In this document: positions 34,150 to 47,100 of the stretch, in pieces
How the letters are laid out: each line of letters starts with the position of its first letter
Numbering within the stretch: position 1 is the first letter of the stretch
NCBI RefSeq assembly: GCF_949628265.1
Contig: NC_088787.1
Location: forward strand, 10,778,501-10,842,500
Direction of reading: 5' to 3'
DNA: 64,000 nt
Source: Cloeon dipterum
Taxonomy: Eukaryota > Arthropoda > Insecta > Ephemeroptera > Baetidae
Notes under the pieces: generated by a model
Told to the model about the DNA's origin: nothing
The model's database searches: none
The model's input: only the letters and a program-made list of their open reading frames with translations
Made by a program: the position numbers and the translations under genes

Positions 34150-35502
34150 TGTGACGAAATTAGGCGGTCGCGTGTGTGTTTCAAGCCGGATCCAAGCTGG
34201 GCTCTTCTCTTGATTTCGAATTCGAGTCGATTGAGGGGTTAGTGAGTGATTTTATTTACAAAATGCGAACGACAGAGGCAGCAAGGAGTTATAAGAAAAA
34301 ATCCTGCTCAGCGGAGGTGAGAGAGACGAGGAATTCGTGGACGGCAATGGTGAGGTGCAACCACTTCCAAGTTTGATGGAGTGTGGTGATGCGGTACCTG
34401 AGGTTTATACAATCTCTACAGTCTTTTAACATTCCTCTTTTGAGTTCGAGTTGGGTGGAAAATCTGCTTCAGCAAGAAAAACGACTTTTCTGGCCGGTTG
34501 AGGGCGAAGGTGCACTTCTTGCGGAGTCGAGGAACCCGATGCGTCGTCTACGTGCAGACTGCTGCGCCTGGTAACAACTCACTTGGTGCGTGCGAGAGCA
34601 AACAGCGAAAAAATGTAACTGTGCGGGTCCGACGATCTCCGTGTAACCCTTTTACTTCTTCTTGTTTATTCGATCACGGACTGATCATGTGATCATTGCC
34701 ACCTGACTCGATTCTTTGCTGATGATCCAAAGTCCAAAGTGTAAAAAGTGGAACGACGATTCACAATGTCGCAATGTTGCCAGCACTGCCATTGAAAGAG
34801 ATAGGAGGCGGAGTGTGCAGTACGGAGGAGCATAACCATTATTGTACTTGAGCAGAAAATACGCAAAAAAGTGAAAAAAATCGCTTCTTAATGGATAAAA
34901 TACAATTTTCAGCTCTCTTTATGACTAAAAAGCTATAGATAAGAGAATATTTACGAAATTTTCTTTAGCCTTCTTCTTGCTTCTTTAGCTTAACTCATTT
35001 TTATGCCTTCTTCTGCGGCTTCCCCCACTACCATTAGAGCACTGCCTGGGTGATTCACGTTCACACCTGATCCCGAGTGTGTAATTTGTTTTTGTTGTGA
35101 AGTTTACAAACACTCAGCAAACAAATCTACTCACTCAACTTGAGTCGTGAGTTAGACCTCATTATTATGTTGCTCAAATATACACTGATTGGAGAATTTT
35201 GTAAACATTTGATGATTCATTTTGGATTTTAGAGGACGTTAAGATATTTTACCGCGCTTTTTATGCGTTACGTAATACGTATTAACCTTTTTCTACCTTC
35301 GTGACAGAAAATTGACAATTATTGACAGTCCTTTGATTTTTTTTAGAATTGACCACGATATTCTTAACAAGGATCTTTTTTCTTTCGGTGGCGAACTCTT
35401 TTATCAGGTATATTGCCATTCGAAGGTTTTATTAATTTATTTACATCTTCAAAGGATTTGTTTGAATTTCTGGCATTTCTGCCCGGCAGGCAGAGTCGCA
35501 CC
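34150..35502. promoter_or_regulatory. Upstream region shared by LIPT1 and CPD photolyase
   Basis: About 1.35 kb between diverging start codons, expected to hold both promoters. An in-frame ATG at 35413 would extend the photolyase by 30 residues; the sequence around 35405-35490 reads like 5' UTR. No other gene is seen. Confidence 0.45.
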
Positions 35503-38475
35503 ATGGCCAGCGGACCGAAAAAGCTGAAACTCGGCGAATCTTCCAAGCCTATCGACAATGATGCATTCTTTACAGAAATCAATGAAGCAAGAGCCAAGGT
35601 GCCCTAAATTTTTAAGTTTTGAGTTAATTTTTAATCATGACTTTTAAATTTAAGGCTGGAAAATCAGTGATGGATTTCAAATTCAACAAGAAAAGAATCA
35701 AAGTGCTGTCCAAGGCGTCTGACGTGCCTGAAGAATGCAAAGGCATCGTGTACTGGATGTCCAGAGATCAGAGGGTTCAGGGTGGGTTTCGGAGGACCTC
35801 GGAATGCAATTTTTTATTCAAAATGAATTCTTGCAGACAACTGGGCTTTCTTATTTGCTCAAAAGCTTGCGATCAAGAACAAAGTTCCACTTCACATCTG
35901 CTTCTGCCTGCTCTCCAAATTCCTTGGAGCACCCTTCAGGCATTTTAAATTCATGCTGGACGGTAAGAATAGAAAAATAATAATTATGAAATGGTTAATA
36001 ACATGAGGTGGATCATTTTTACCTTTCTATTAATATTTTTAATTTATTTTTAGGTCTGCAAGAAGTGCAGCAGGAGTGCAAGAAGCTGGAGATCCAGTTC
36101 CACCTTCTGGAGGGTGAGGCGGCCAGTGTGCTTCCTGCATTCATCAAGGCGCACGACATTGGCGGCGTTGTAATTGACTTTTCACCTCTTCGTACGCACA
36201 GGACCTGGGTCGACGAGCTGAAGAAGAAGCTTCCCTCCACTGTTCCCCTCTGCCAGGCGAGCTCTTTTAGTTTAAATTATTTTCCAGGTCATTATATTTT
36301 CAAACCGATTAATTGGGTTGATTTTTCGGCAGGGATTTAAAATGTTTTAAAAATAATTTTTTTAATGTAAAAAGGATATTTTATTTTTTATTATTTTAAG
36401 CTCCTCGTGCTATTTTTTGTGCGCAAAGAATAAAAATTGTATTCTTTTTGTTTCTTTCTGGGGTGCTTTTTTCAAACAATTTTTGCTTTATTGTGTGTGT
36501 TGAAATGGCAATTATTCGTAATTAGAGAATTATTAATGAAGGTGGACGCACACAACATCGTGCCTTGCTGGGTGGCTTCAGACAAGCTTGAGTACGGCGC
36601 TCGAACAATCAGGAAGAAGGTTATGGACAAGCTGCCAGAGTACCTCACTGAATTTCCTCTGGTGGCCAAACACGAGTACCCCGCCAAGTTCAAAGCAGAG
36701 GTAAAATTCTCCCATATTTTCCAAATTCTTCTCTAATTTAATAAGATTTTTCTGCTCTTCTATTGGCAAACAACACAATTGTTTTCGTTTAATCAAATAC
36801 CACCAGCAAAGTAATTTTATCTGCCCTTTGCTTCAAATCTATTTTTTATTTGCGAATGTAGCCCATTGACTGGACAGCAGTGGAGGAGAAGCTGGAGGTT
36901 GACCGCTCAGTGGGTCCAGTTTCGTGGGCCAAACCAGGCTCAGAGGCAGGCCTGGCCATGCTGAATGAGTTCTGTTGCAAGAGGATTAAATTGTTTGGCT
37001 CTAAGAGGAATGACCCCAACATCAATGCGCTCAGCAACCTCTCTCCTTGGTTCCACTTTGGTAAGACATTTTTGTCCTTCCAGATTGAAAAATTGAACTT
37101 TAATCTTGATAGTTATAATCTAGAAACGCAGAGAAATTCTTTGCAAATCACTAGAAAAATATTAATTGACGATGACGCAGAAGTAGTTCTGTCTCTATCT
37201 TTATTTCTTACAGTGCGCAGTATTTTTATGTGTAATCTAGTTTTACTGCATACTTATGTGATCTTGCTTTTCCATGATATCGATTCATTTAATTTTTTTA
37301 AATCAGATTCTAGTAAATCGCATCATGCAGAATTGTCTAGAATTATATTTTAATTCATTTTAATTCTCGACAAAAAGACATTATTTAATTTTATTTTTGA
37401 TCTGGAAAAAGTTATTTTCTTATCATTTTTAATGCAGCTCCATATTTGGCAAGATCTTATAATTTCAGCTGTACAGCAAATAATTTTAAAAAAATGCGGT
37501 GTCCGTTGGTAAATAAAAAATTTCCAACAAATTAAAATTTAAGTTTAACAAAACTATCAATTTACTTTATGTAGAAAATAATAATTACTTCTCTCTTGTC
37601 CTTCTTCATTACCTTGGATTAGAAAAAAAATCAATCATTTCCCTGTTGTCGTTCTCAGGCCACCTGTCAGTGCAGCGGGCCATCAAATACGTGCAGAAGT
37701 TCAAGAGTAGCCACTCAGAGAGCGTAGCAGCTTTCGTGGAAGAGGCGGTGGTGCGGCGCGAGTTGTCAGACAACTTCTGCATGCACAACCCGAAATATGA
37801 CAGCATTGAAGGCACCAACAACTGGGCCAAGGAGACGCTGGAGGTGCACAAGAAGGACAAGCGCGAGTACATTTACTCGCTGGAGCAGTTTGACCAAGCC
37901 AAGACGCACGACGACCTCTGGAACTCGGCGCAGCTGCAGATGGTGCGCGAGGGCAAAATGCACGGCTTCCTCAGGATGTACTGGGCCAAGAAGATCCTCG
38001 AGTGGACCGAGTCTCCTGAGCAGGCCCTCGAATTCGCCATCCACCTCAACGACAAGTACAACCTCGACGGCAGGGACCCCAATGGATATGTTGGTAAGTA
38101 AAAAATCGTTTTATTGTTCGTTTTTTTTTGTCTGAAAACAATAATGAGGACAAGCTTGCAATTTATTTATTCTTCCACGAGTGAAAACATCTTCAATTCA
38201 TAATTACTTTTATTTTATTTAAGCTGATTTAAATCCTGGAGACAATTTTCCTTTTTGTTTGAAATGTTGGTCAAAATCCACTGTAAAAGAGATATTATTT
38301 TTATTTTTCAGGTTGCATGTGGTCTATTTGCGGCATTCACGACCAGGGCTGGGGCGAGAGGCCAGTGTTTGGCAAGATTCGCTTCATGAACTACCAGGGC
38401 TGCAAACGCAAGTTTGACGTCAATGGGTTCGTCAGCCGCTACGGTGGCAAGGTCCATCCGTACAAGAAGAAGTGA
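35503..38475 (+). CDS. phr: Class II CPD photolyase
   Basis: Eight exons: 35503-35598, 35655-35781, 35837-35962, 36054-36256, 36542-36700, 36862-37060, 37659-38093 and 38312-38475, giving 502 residues in one frame. It is a flavoprotein that uses blue/near-UV light to split cyclobutane pyrimidine dimers in DNA. Class II signatures are clear: [15 protein letters not shown] near the N-terminus, [17 protein letters not shown] in exon 5, [14 protein letters not shown] in exon 7 and [20 protein letters not shown] then [14 protein letters not shown] in exon 8. A basic start (GPKKLKL) may be a nuclear signal. Intron 4 (36257-36541) starts with GC, not GT: CAG|GCGAGC, the only joint that gives the conserved LCQ-VDAHNIV. 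AATAAA at 38514-38519. Confidence 0.95.
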
Positions 38476-39547
38476 AAGTTATATTGCAATATGAAATGTT
38501 CCAAAACACACGGAATAAATGGTGTTAAATTCGCGACATAATAATAATGCATTGCACGTTAAAAATTGTTTTTTGTGATCAAAAATAGATATAATTGTTT
38601 TGTGAAGTCAATGGCATCCAAATTACGAGTACTTAAAGTATTCATGCATTTCTGGAAACTGTGGTAAACCTAGAAAAACAGTATTATGTTATGCTATGGG
38701 TTTTTCGGAAATTACGGGGTTTCAAAACCTGATAAGCAGTCTCAATCTCTCTTTTACACGTTTGTATGTGAAACATACGAATCTCAGTTGATATTTTCTT
38801 ATAAATTAAAGCATTTCTTCAACCTAAACATACCATTTTTTATTCATGGCAAAATATCCCAATCATCTCCAGAAAAGATTCGAGTGAAAATTTCTTGATA
38901 TTTATAGCTTTAATTATTTTATTCTATGTTTTAAATTTGGCTACGACTAAAATTCATAAAAATAACGAGCAAATTTTTCCGCATGGTGAATTTTACTTCA
39001 TTTTCGATTAACTCACTGACATGAGGTCACGAATTTCACCCTTGGCAGACGGCCAGACGCCTCCCTCTCGTGCGCAAATGCTGCCTTCCAGGCCGCTCCT
39101 TGACCTACCTCACTCGAATGTACATTGTGTCACGTCAGATAGCGCGGGCTGCACTGAAAAGTCTCTTTGACATAGAAGGATTTTTTGTCGGAGCGGCAGA
39201 ATGTAAAATTCATTAATTCGTGGACAAGCTTTCATTTTATTTTTTCTATTTTAATCTTCATAAAAAACCTGTTCAATGGGCCATGTTATTCTCAATTAGG
39301 TAGGCACTATAATATACCTCCAAAGAAATTTTATTCGTTGTCAGTAGTCAAGAATAAATTAAAAATATTAAATCTAGAGAAAACAATTTATTATCAATAA
39401 ATTTTACAAACCAAAACAAATATAACAAGCCACCAAATATGATTTTAATTTCGTAACGCTGCTGGTCGCAAACAAACTATTTTTGTTTTTCCAAGTTCAA
39501 AGAAAAAAGGTACCAAAAGAACAAGCAGTGTCACAGAAAAGGCTGTC
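38476..39547. other. Spacer, photolyase to F-box-like LRR gene
   Basis: About 1.1 kb, AT-rich except 39015-39160, which is GC-richer and may be promoter sequence of the next gene. No coding exon is supported. Confidence 0.4.
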
Positions 39548-42439
39548 ATGGACGAAAATTCAAGGCTGGAACGTGCCAAAACAAGGCTGAAAAACTTGCG
39601 GCTCTCAAGAAAAAATTTACGCCAACTCACAGCTGAAAAGATCGTGAAAAACGTCGGGTATTTCATCGAAAATGAAGAGAGAAAGAAGAAACTGGCCATC
39701 CTACGTGAGTCTCCAAACCAAATAACAATTTTTTGTTGAAATCGAGCTGAATTATTTATTGTTAATTCTTTCAGCTCTACATGCAAGAGAAACTATATTG
39801 CATGAGTTGATGAGTCTCAAGTGCCTGGCCGAAGATGGAGACTGGGACCGATTCTCAATTCACTCGAGAGCTTTGCCACATTTGCTCGGCCGAGATACGA
39901 AAGTGGTCAGTCTCAATGGATATATGACGTTTTGTCCCAAGCTTTCAAAAGAGTCGCAGCTCACTAAAGTATGCTATTCCAACATCGTTTATTATATTTA
40001 ATCAGCTTCCAAAATCTAAATTTTCAGACGTTGGAAACAATAGTTACTTATGCTCCAAATATCCGGATTCTCGAAATCAATGAGATAGTAAAACCGGAAA
40101 GAAGCAATGAAATAGTCCAAATAGACACGTAATGTTGTTCTGCTATTAAAATAAAATGGTGAATTATTTAGTTCATTTAAACAGGAAATCATTTTGTGTG
40201 CCCGATTTTGAAAAACACCTGGACCAAAGATCGTGCAACTTGATTGCCAGATTGCATGATCTGCGGAAACTGCGAATCTGCAGCAGAATAATAAATTTGC
40301 CGAAAGTGAGGGAGCTGTGCAGGAAATTGCGGAAACTGGAGTGGTTAGAAGTGCGGGTTGATGGCAAAAACAGCTGGCCATGCCACTTCGCCTTCAGGCA
40401 CATCTTCAAGAACCTTCGCGTGTTTGTCTTCTTGGACTGCTTTACGCCAAGGGATAAAACGGCCGAGATGCATCTCAACCGGCTGGCACACGTCTGCGTC
40501 GACAAACTGCCCAAACTGGAAATCATCCAGAATTTCGCAGACGTCAGCATTTACGATTTGTACAATCTCGGTTTGGGACGCGTTTATTCTAAAAAACTTT
40601 CGATGCGGCATTTGTGCACCGAGCCAACATCCGTTGACATCTGCCAGCTCTTCCCCAACATCACTCATCTCAAGGTACCAAATTTTTAAATAATATCTTC
40701 AAAACTATAGGTCTATTTTTCTTAAAAAGAAGGTTAACAATGTGATGAAAAATGTTACCTGGCAAAAGGCGATAAAAAATATGATTTTTCTCGTATAACA
40801 AAAAAAGACTTTTATGAATTTTCAAAGCAATATATAATTTTTAGTTTGGTAAAGAGCCTGTTGGTTAATATTTTCTAAGATTTTTTAGTTCTTATTGTTA
40901 GTTAAATGTCCGTTTTACCTTTCTTTGAGTGGTGTGGTGTTACATTTCTCTTTTTCTGGTGGAGATTTTAATTATTGATAAATTATTTTGAGGAAACTTG
41001 ATAACATTTCAAACACACAATATTCAAATATAATTTAACAACAGATCCAAAACGTCACGTCAGTGTTTTCAATTAGCAAAGCAAATTATTTTATTGATAA
41101 AAAATACCAGGCATATCCAACATTCTCCTTTCTCCCTCAAAGTCTCAAACAGTAAAAAATGTGACTTCTTGAATTAATAAGGTTTTAAAATTTTTTATGA
41201 AACCAACTCTTCGTTTTCATTCAAAATTTTTCGTACCGGAAAACAGATAAAAACATTTTAAGGCTGGCAATTTCCCTAATATTAATTTTCAGTTTGAAAA
41301 AATCACACATGCACTTTTTGGTGGTATTTACTGATTTTAGTAACTAATATTCAAATGACCTGAAAAAAACGTTGATCTTTTAAAATCAAATGATTAATAT
41401 GTCCGTAAGTAAAAAAAAGTACAAAAACGTTTTATCTAAAATTCCAAAATGAACAGCAGCCAAGAATTTAAGAATTTGGTTTAGCAATTTCCGAAATTTC
41501 TTTGGCCCAAAATCTAATAATTAATTCCTTTAATGTGTTTTAGGTTAAAATTCGCAATTGTTTTTATACTGACGACGCAATAAATAATTTGCTGAAATTC
41601 GAAAAATTGGAAAGCCTGACCTTGCTTGGCCTTACCTCATTGTCAGAAGAACGAATGCAAAAGTTTCTGGAAAAATACGGGCGAAATCTGCGCAGCTTAA
41701 GTTTGAGGAGTTTGAAGGAATATGCCAGAGTCAATTTCAATAAAATTGTCTTATTCTGCCCAAGACTGGAGAAACTCAGTTTGGACATGATAGATGCAGG
41801 TCATGCGTCGGAAAGAATTAGGATACACCCAACATTACAAGAATTTACTTGGATCTTTCCTCGTGTGTAAGTTAAAATCTGTTTTTTTTTTAATTAATTT
41901 CCTAGAAACACTGTTTAAATTGGAAAAGAATAATTTTGTCAAGATCTTGGAAAAAATTGCTTATTTCATCCTTTTAAAATTTTAATATTTCTTGTTTTTC
42001 ATTTATGAGAAGCCTGCACATGTCGAGCATTTTGATGGCTCCGATGCTGAAGAAATTTTCGCTAATATGCGAGGACAACTTTACATCTAGCGACCTGTCG
42101 AAGGTGCGGTCCATGATAGGGAGTGGGGAGATCTTGCAGAACCTCGAGTCTCTGCTCTTCAAAGTCTTCACCAAGCGGAGTCTGGACAACAGCACCACTC
42201 AAACAGCATTCAAAGACTTCAGCAACTTTGTAAAAGACGCTGCTGTTTTCCTACCAAAACTGTCAGACCTCGAAGTCAACTTTAGTTTTAAGGATGGCGA
42301 AGACTGGGAAGCCACCGAGGAGGACCACGCCAAAAGATACCCTTACTCTCCCTATTGCAGTCGGCACAATGCTGCGGCATTTGACTCCGTTGGCGATCAC
42401 AACTTGGTCAACTTCCTCAACGCTTTTAAGCATGAGTGA
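39548..42439 (+). CDS. Leucine-rich repeat, F-box-like protein
   Basis: Six exons: 39548-39704, 39775-39968, 40028-40128, 40185-40674, 41544-41866 and 42010-42439, giving 564 residues in one frame. I do not recognise a specific orthologue. A basic, helical start (residues 1-50) leads to LPLHARETILHELMSL, which looks like an F-box-type helix. Irregular leucine-rich repeats follow, such as LHDLRKLRIC, CRKLRKLEWLEV, LPKLEII, FPNITHLK, FEKLESLTLLG, GRNLRSLSL, CPRLEKLSLDM and MLKKFSLIC. This is the layout of FBXL-type substrate receptors of SCF ubiquitin ligases; ligase function is inference. The last joint uses CGTGT|gtaagt and ATGAG|AAGCC. Intron 4 is 0.87 kb. The 3' end faces MED10. AATAAA at 42453-42458. 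Confidence 0.78.
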
Positions 42440-42620
42440 TTGTTTTAAAATGAATAAAATAAACATTGACACTATATATTTTAAACGTTGCTGTGATAAT
42501 GAGTTGTCTAGGTTTTAAATGAGTTAAATAAAATAATTCGATTAAAAGTAGTAACTATTTTGTATTATTCACTTATCATCGACCTAGAGTCACACATATT
42601 TATACACAGGAGGAAGCAAC

Positions 42621-43034
42621 TCACGAGGATTGCGGGTTGTTGTTGTCTCCGCGGATGGCGCGGTACTTAGCCAGTTCGTTGGGGAAGGTGGTGTGCAGCT
42701 CGGCAAGGAGGTGGGCTTTGAACTTGCGGTATGAGTCGATCTTGCCCTTAACCTCCTCGTTCTTGCACAGCGCCTTCTCCATGCAGTCCTTGGTGTAGAG
42801 CTGAGGGTTGCGGCCCTGATCGATGTAGTCGAACACCTCCAGGGGCACGCTGATGTCCTGCACCTGCGACTTGAGCCGGTCGATCTCCTGCAGACCCTGC
42901 ACCATTGACTGAATCTTCTGGTTCAACACTGTCTGGCCCTGCGGCTGGAAGTCGCTCACGATGATGCGGATCTGCCTCACGTTTTCCACAAACATCTCCA
43001 AGCTCGACTCGAGGTTTTCTAGCGGAGATGCCAT
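42621..43034 (-). CDS. MED10: Mediator complex subunit 10
   Basis: A single coding exon of 137 residues (human MED10 is 135). MED10 belongs to the Mediator middle module, which links activators to RNA polymerase II. MASPLENLESSLEMFVENVRQ at the start, LNQKIQSMVQGLQEID in the middle and VFDYIDQGRNPQLYTKDC followed by FKAHLLAEL are conserved across animals. CAG|ATC just before the ATG (43035-43040) looks like a 5'-UTR intron acceptor. The stop lies 181 bp from the stop of the convergent LRR gene. Confidence 0.97.
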   Translation of the reverse strand: MASPLENLESSLEMFVENVRQIRIIVSDFQPQGQTVLNQKIQSMVQGLQEIDRLKSQVQDISVPLEVFDYIDQGRNPQLYTKDCMEKALCKNEEVKGKIDSYRKFKAHLLAELHTTFPNELAKYRAIRGDNNNPQSS

Positions 43035-43136
43035 GATCTGAAATAAATAATGCAGTCAACGTGGTCAAAGAGGATTAAATTGAGCTGAATTAAATTGTTT
43101 ACCTTTAGAATAGCAGGTCAGAGTTTCTTTAAAATT

Positions 43137-43623
43137 TATTCATCAGGATACTGCTCGATGAAAGTATCTACGTCCACGGTTGCTAAGAGATCCCGCAAGG
43201 CAATGCTTGTTGTGAACAGGCTCAACTCACGCAGCGGCAGCAATCCCATAAACACAAATCCCAAGCTGTCGAGTTGAAGGTGAAATAATGATAAGAATAT
43301 CATCTAGAATACAACACCAGATAAGATGCCATTTTCAATGTCATTTTTTAAGTGTTTTTCAAGCCAGGGATAAAATAAGATGGCGCCCATTCTAGTCCTT
43401 CCTTGTTGATGAGTGTAGCAAACTTTCCATTTGTGTACATGCGCACAAAGCAGTGGGTACAACCGTGACCAAAAATTACAGTTGTGTTCTTCAGGCTTTC
43501 GTAAATTTTTTTAACGAGTTGACGTAAATTTTCTTGAATAGAGCCCTCTAGAATTTCCGAATAGAAACCCCCTTCGACCTTTTCATTTGCCCCATTGATC
43601 AGAAATTTTATAGTTTTCGTCAT
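43137..43623 (-). CDS. Small unrecognised protein, structure uncertain
   Basis: Two coding-looking minus-strand segments. 43348-43623 is an ATG-started frame of 91 residues beginning MTKTIKFLINGANEKVEGG, with NTTVIFGHGCTHCFVRMYTN in the middle. About 43137-43300 contains LGFVFMGLLPLRELSLFTTS and ends FIEQYPDE-stop. They may be exons of one gene (for example an acceptor TCTAG|ATG near 43300 or CAG|CTTGG near 43266), but I found no strong donor that joins them in frame, because the only nearby GT follows the TAA at 43348. It is either a 91-residue protein or a longer spliced one of about 110-140 residues. Function is unknown. It sits upstream of MED10 on the same strand and diverges from INTS6. 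Confidence 0.42.
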
Positions 43624-44189
43624 CTTAAGCGATAATGCTGTTCAGGACGCTTGTCATTGATGAAGCGAAAAATATTTTCGGTGCACACGTCAGCCCCATT
43701 GTTGGCTATTCCCATTACCGAGGAAATGGAGGCGAATGCGTTAACTCCGAGCGCTCTGTTTTCTGCTGATTTTGACCGCGAGAAAGACTGTTAGGGACAC
43801 TTCAGAGTATACGTTCACGTGTATAAGATTGTCGGCTAAGCTGCTGCAGAAGCTCGGTGCGGAAAAACCTGCTTTGGGCGGGTTAAGGCCCTAAATTTAC
43901 ACACACATTGATTTTCCTCGTTTGCTCGTCCGTCACTTTTGGCGCGAAATTTAAAAGCCGCCTCTTGGGGTGGTCTACAGCGCGTGGTGAATCTATTATC
44001 TGGTGGTGTGTGTATAGCAGTACTGGGTGAATTACTCTTTATATTTGACAATATCAATTTTAGCCGCAGCTCTAACGATGAACCAAAATGGCTCTGGACG
44101 AGGCTTCAAGAGGCAGCACTAGGATAAAATAATCCGGCGAGGTCCAATTCAAAGAGCATAATTTAATCATCAGTACCTGAGAACCCAAG
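43624..44189. promoter_or_regulatory. Upstream region of INTS6
   Basis: 566 bp between the start of the small minus-strand gene and INTS6. It is the likely bidirectional promoter plus 5' UTRs. No coding evidence. Confidence 0.4.
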
Positions 44190-47100
44190 ATGACTATCAT
44201 TGTTTTCCTCATCGACACCTCGGCGTCGATGAACCAGCGTGCCTTTAACGGCGGCAGGCCCACCCTGATCGACGTGGCCAAGAGTGCAGTCGAAACGTTT
44301 GTCAAAGTGGGATAATTAATAATTATTATTTTGATAACGACCTAAGACTTGATTATCCTATTTTCAGTTCCGATCCAGAAACAACGAGAGTCGCGGTGAC
44401 CGATACATGCTTTTAACTTTCGACGAACCGCCTCACAACGTTAAGGTTAATGTCGATTTGTCGAAAGATAGTTCCCTCCCCTGTTGGTAGTTTTGTCCCT
44501 ACGTCAAATAGAAAAGAAGAAAAACATATTTAACTGAGTTTGGGGATGTTTAAGAGAGTAGGGCGGGGCTAGGAATCCCCAAAACAATGGGGGTTGTTTT
44601 TCCTCCAGTCTCTTTCCATTCCTCCCCCATTTTATCTGTTCAAACTAGCCTCCGATTGGCTTCTGTCTAAAGTGTCACAAAACAAACTACTTTCCCTTTC
44701 ATCCCTCCCCTCTCACCTGTCTCCCCTCTCACCTGTCACCCCTTACCCTTGTAAAATCTGTACAGCTACAATCACCCCCATTATTGCACAATGCATGCAA
44801 TACCTCCTACAAACAAACTAATGATCGATCCCTCTCCAGGCTGGATGGAAGGAAAGCCTGCAGGTGTTCATGAACGAGCTGAGAAACCTGCAGGCTACGA
44901 GCATGACCACAATTGGCCAAACGCTTGGGCAGGTATTCGACCTGCTCAACATTAACAGAATGACAACAGGCATCGACACTTACGGCATGGGCCGTTGTCC
45001 CTGGTACCTCGAGCCATCGTTCATCGTGGTCATCACAGACGGTGGAAAGCTGTCCACCATTCATAATGTCCAAAACGAAGTATGCGAACTCTCGTTCTTT
45101 GTGCCTACTAAGATATTATAAATTGTTAATTCTGCTTTAGTTCAATGTGCCCATAAACAACCAGATCAAAGGGATCGAGCTTACGCGTGAGCCGTTCAGG
45201 TGGGACCAGCGGATGTACGCGTTGGTCCTCAGGATGTCTGGCACCCCTCCTGTTGACAGCAGGGATCCTAACGTCACCATAGTTCCAAGTGATTGTTCTA
45301 TCATCGACACCATGTGCGAGGTCACAGGAGGTAATCAATTGAACAGTAAATTCACTAACAAGCTGTTCATGAGAATTCTAAAATGCTCAGTACGCTTTAT
45401 CAATAGTTTTGCTTTTTCTGCGTCCTTTAAATTTTTTGACATCATACTAGCAAAATCCATACAAATCTGGCTTTAAGCCATCTGGAACCGCAGTGAACGG
45501 TACAAATTGCCTGCTAAGCTTTAAAGACGTTATTTCGGAATGGTTTAATGATCGGGAATCTGAAACCCCCGTTTTTTTTCATTGCCCATCGGGCCGAGTT
45601 AATCTGGTTAAAACCGGGTTTGACTAGTTTGGCCCAAGACACAAGACGACATTGTTTTTTAGTTTCGTCACATTCACCATGCTAAGTCACTGTCGGATAA
45701 TTTTTTCATCATTAAACTTTTTGAAATTTTTATGGTTTTATGCTATATGAAATGAAAAACCCGGGTTCTATTATCAGGTTTAACCGGGTCGATAAAACTC
45801 GGAACCCTGATAATGATTCAACAGTTTTTAAATTGAGGGCATATTTTTTCAAGCTTTGCTTATTACCATATGGTTAAGTAAATTAATTTTTCAAAATGTG
45901 TCATTGAATGAATTATTGTTCTCTTAAATTATTACTTTTTGAAATGCAGAGCTAAAACTTAAATAGGAATGACTTTTCTAGTGATGTTCAATTAACCTAC
46001 ATTTAATTCTATAAAAGCTAACAAAATTTAGAGTTTTTTCATTCACAATTTCGCCCACAAAAATATCTAATGAGGCATGACCAAAATATTAATTTTCTAA
46101 AATAATTCAATGACTCACTAAAAATTAGATTTTAGAAAATTCAATTGATTTATTCGCAATCCTCGTTTCGATTAAAAAATTAAACTATATTTTTGTCATT
46201 TCACAGGTCGTTCGTATTGCATTACGACACAGAAAATTCTGAATCAAGTCCTGGAGAATTTGGTGTTGAAAGTAACCAACGGCGTTGTGATACACTTTGA
46301 AAAGCATGGGATAGACCCGATCCCGGTAAACACAACGGATTTGATGGAGGGCGGTGAGGATCTCGAGCTGGTACCGCAATTCAATTCCTCGCGGCCGCAG
46401 ACGCCGACCGGTGGCGGCAACGGCGTCAACATCCAAAACACTGCTTGGCACTCTTGTCGAAAGCTCATCTACGTCGGTCGCTCAACACCAAACAAAGGCT
46501 ACACCCAAGGCTACTGGCCCATCCCTGAAAGCTTCTGGCCAGATTCGAACCTCACAGCCCTGGTGAGTTTCTCCTGGCTTATGTTTTTTCACCCGATAAC
46601 CATTCTTCTCATCAAAATCAATTTTACCATCAGTTGACTTGAATTCCGTTAGGGTGTGAAGGTTTGATTATTTACGCCAGGATTTAGGCCCCGAATTTCT
46701 CTGTAACATAAACGATTTTCAGCTCCGAATTATGTTTTCATTGTTTATCTAGTTTGAGAATACATTTTCTGAAAATCCTGCAATCAATTATAATGCTCCA
46801 TTCCATTTCCTTAATTCCTGCGTTCATATTTTGAGTCAATTGGAACGTGCACTTTTAATAGTTCGATGAGATAATTTATTTTAATTAAATAACTACTAAA
46901 AATTAATATTTTAACCCAGCCTGTGCGGTCAGCGCAACCAAACGTCAAGTTCGTTTGCATCAATCTTGAACCGATGGTGGTGGATAACTTTCCGTTTGAC
47001 AAATACGAACTGGAGCCAAGTCCACTGACGCAGCACATCTTGTCGAGGAAGCAGCCAAACTCTTGTTGGCAGGTGAGCTCTCTTTACCTTTGGCAAATAA

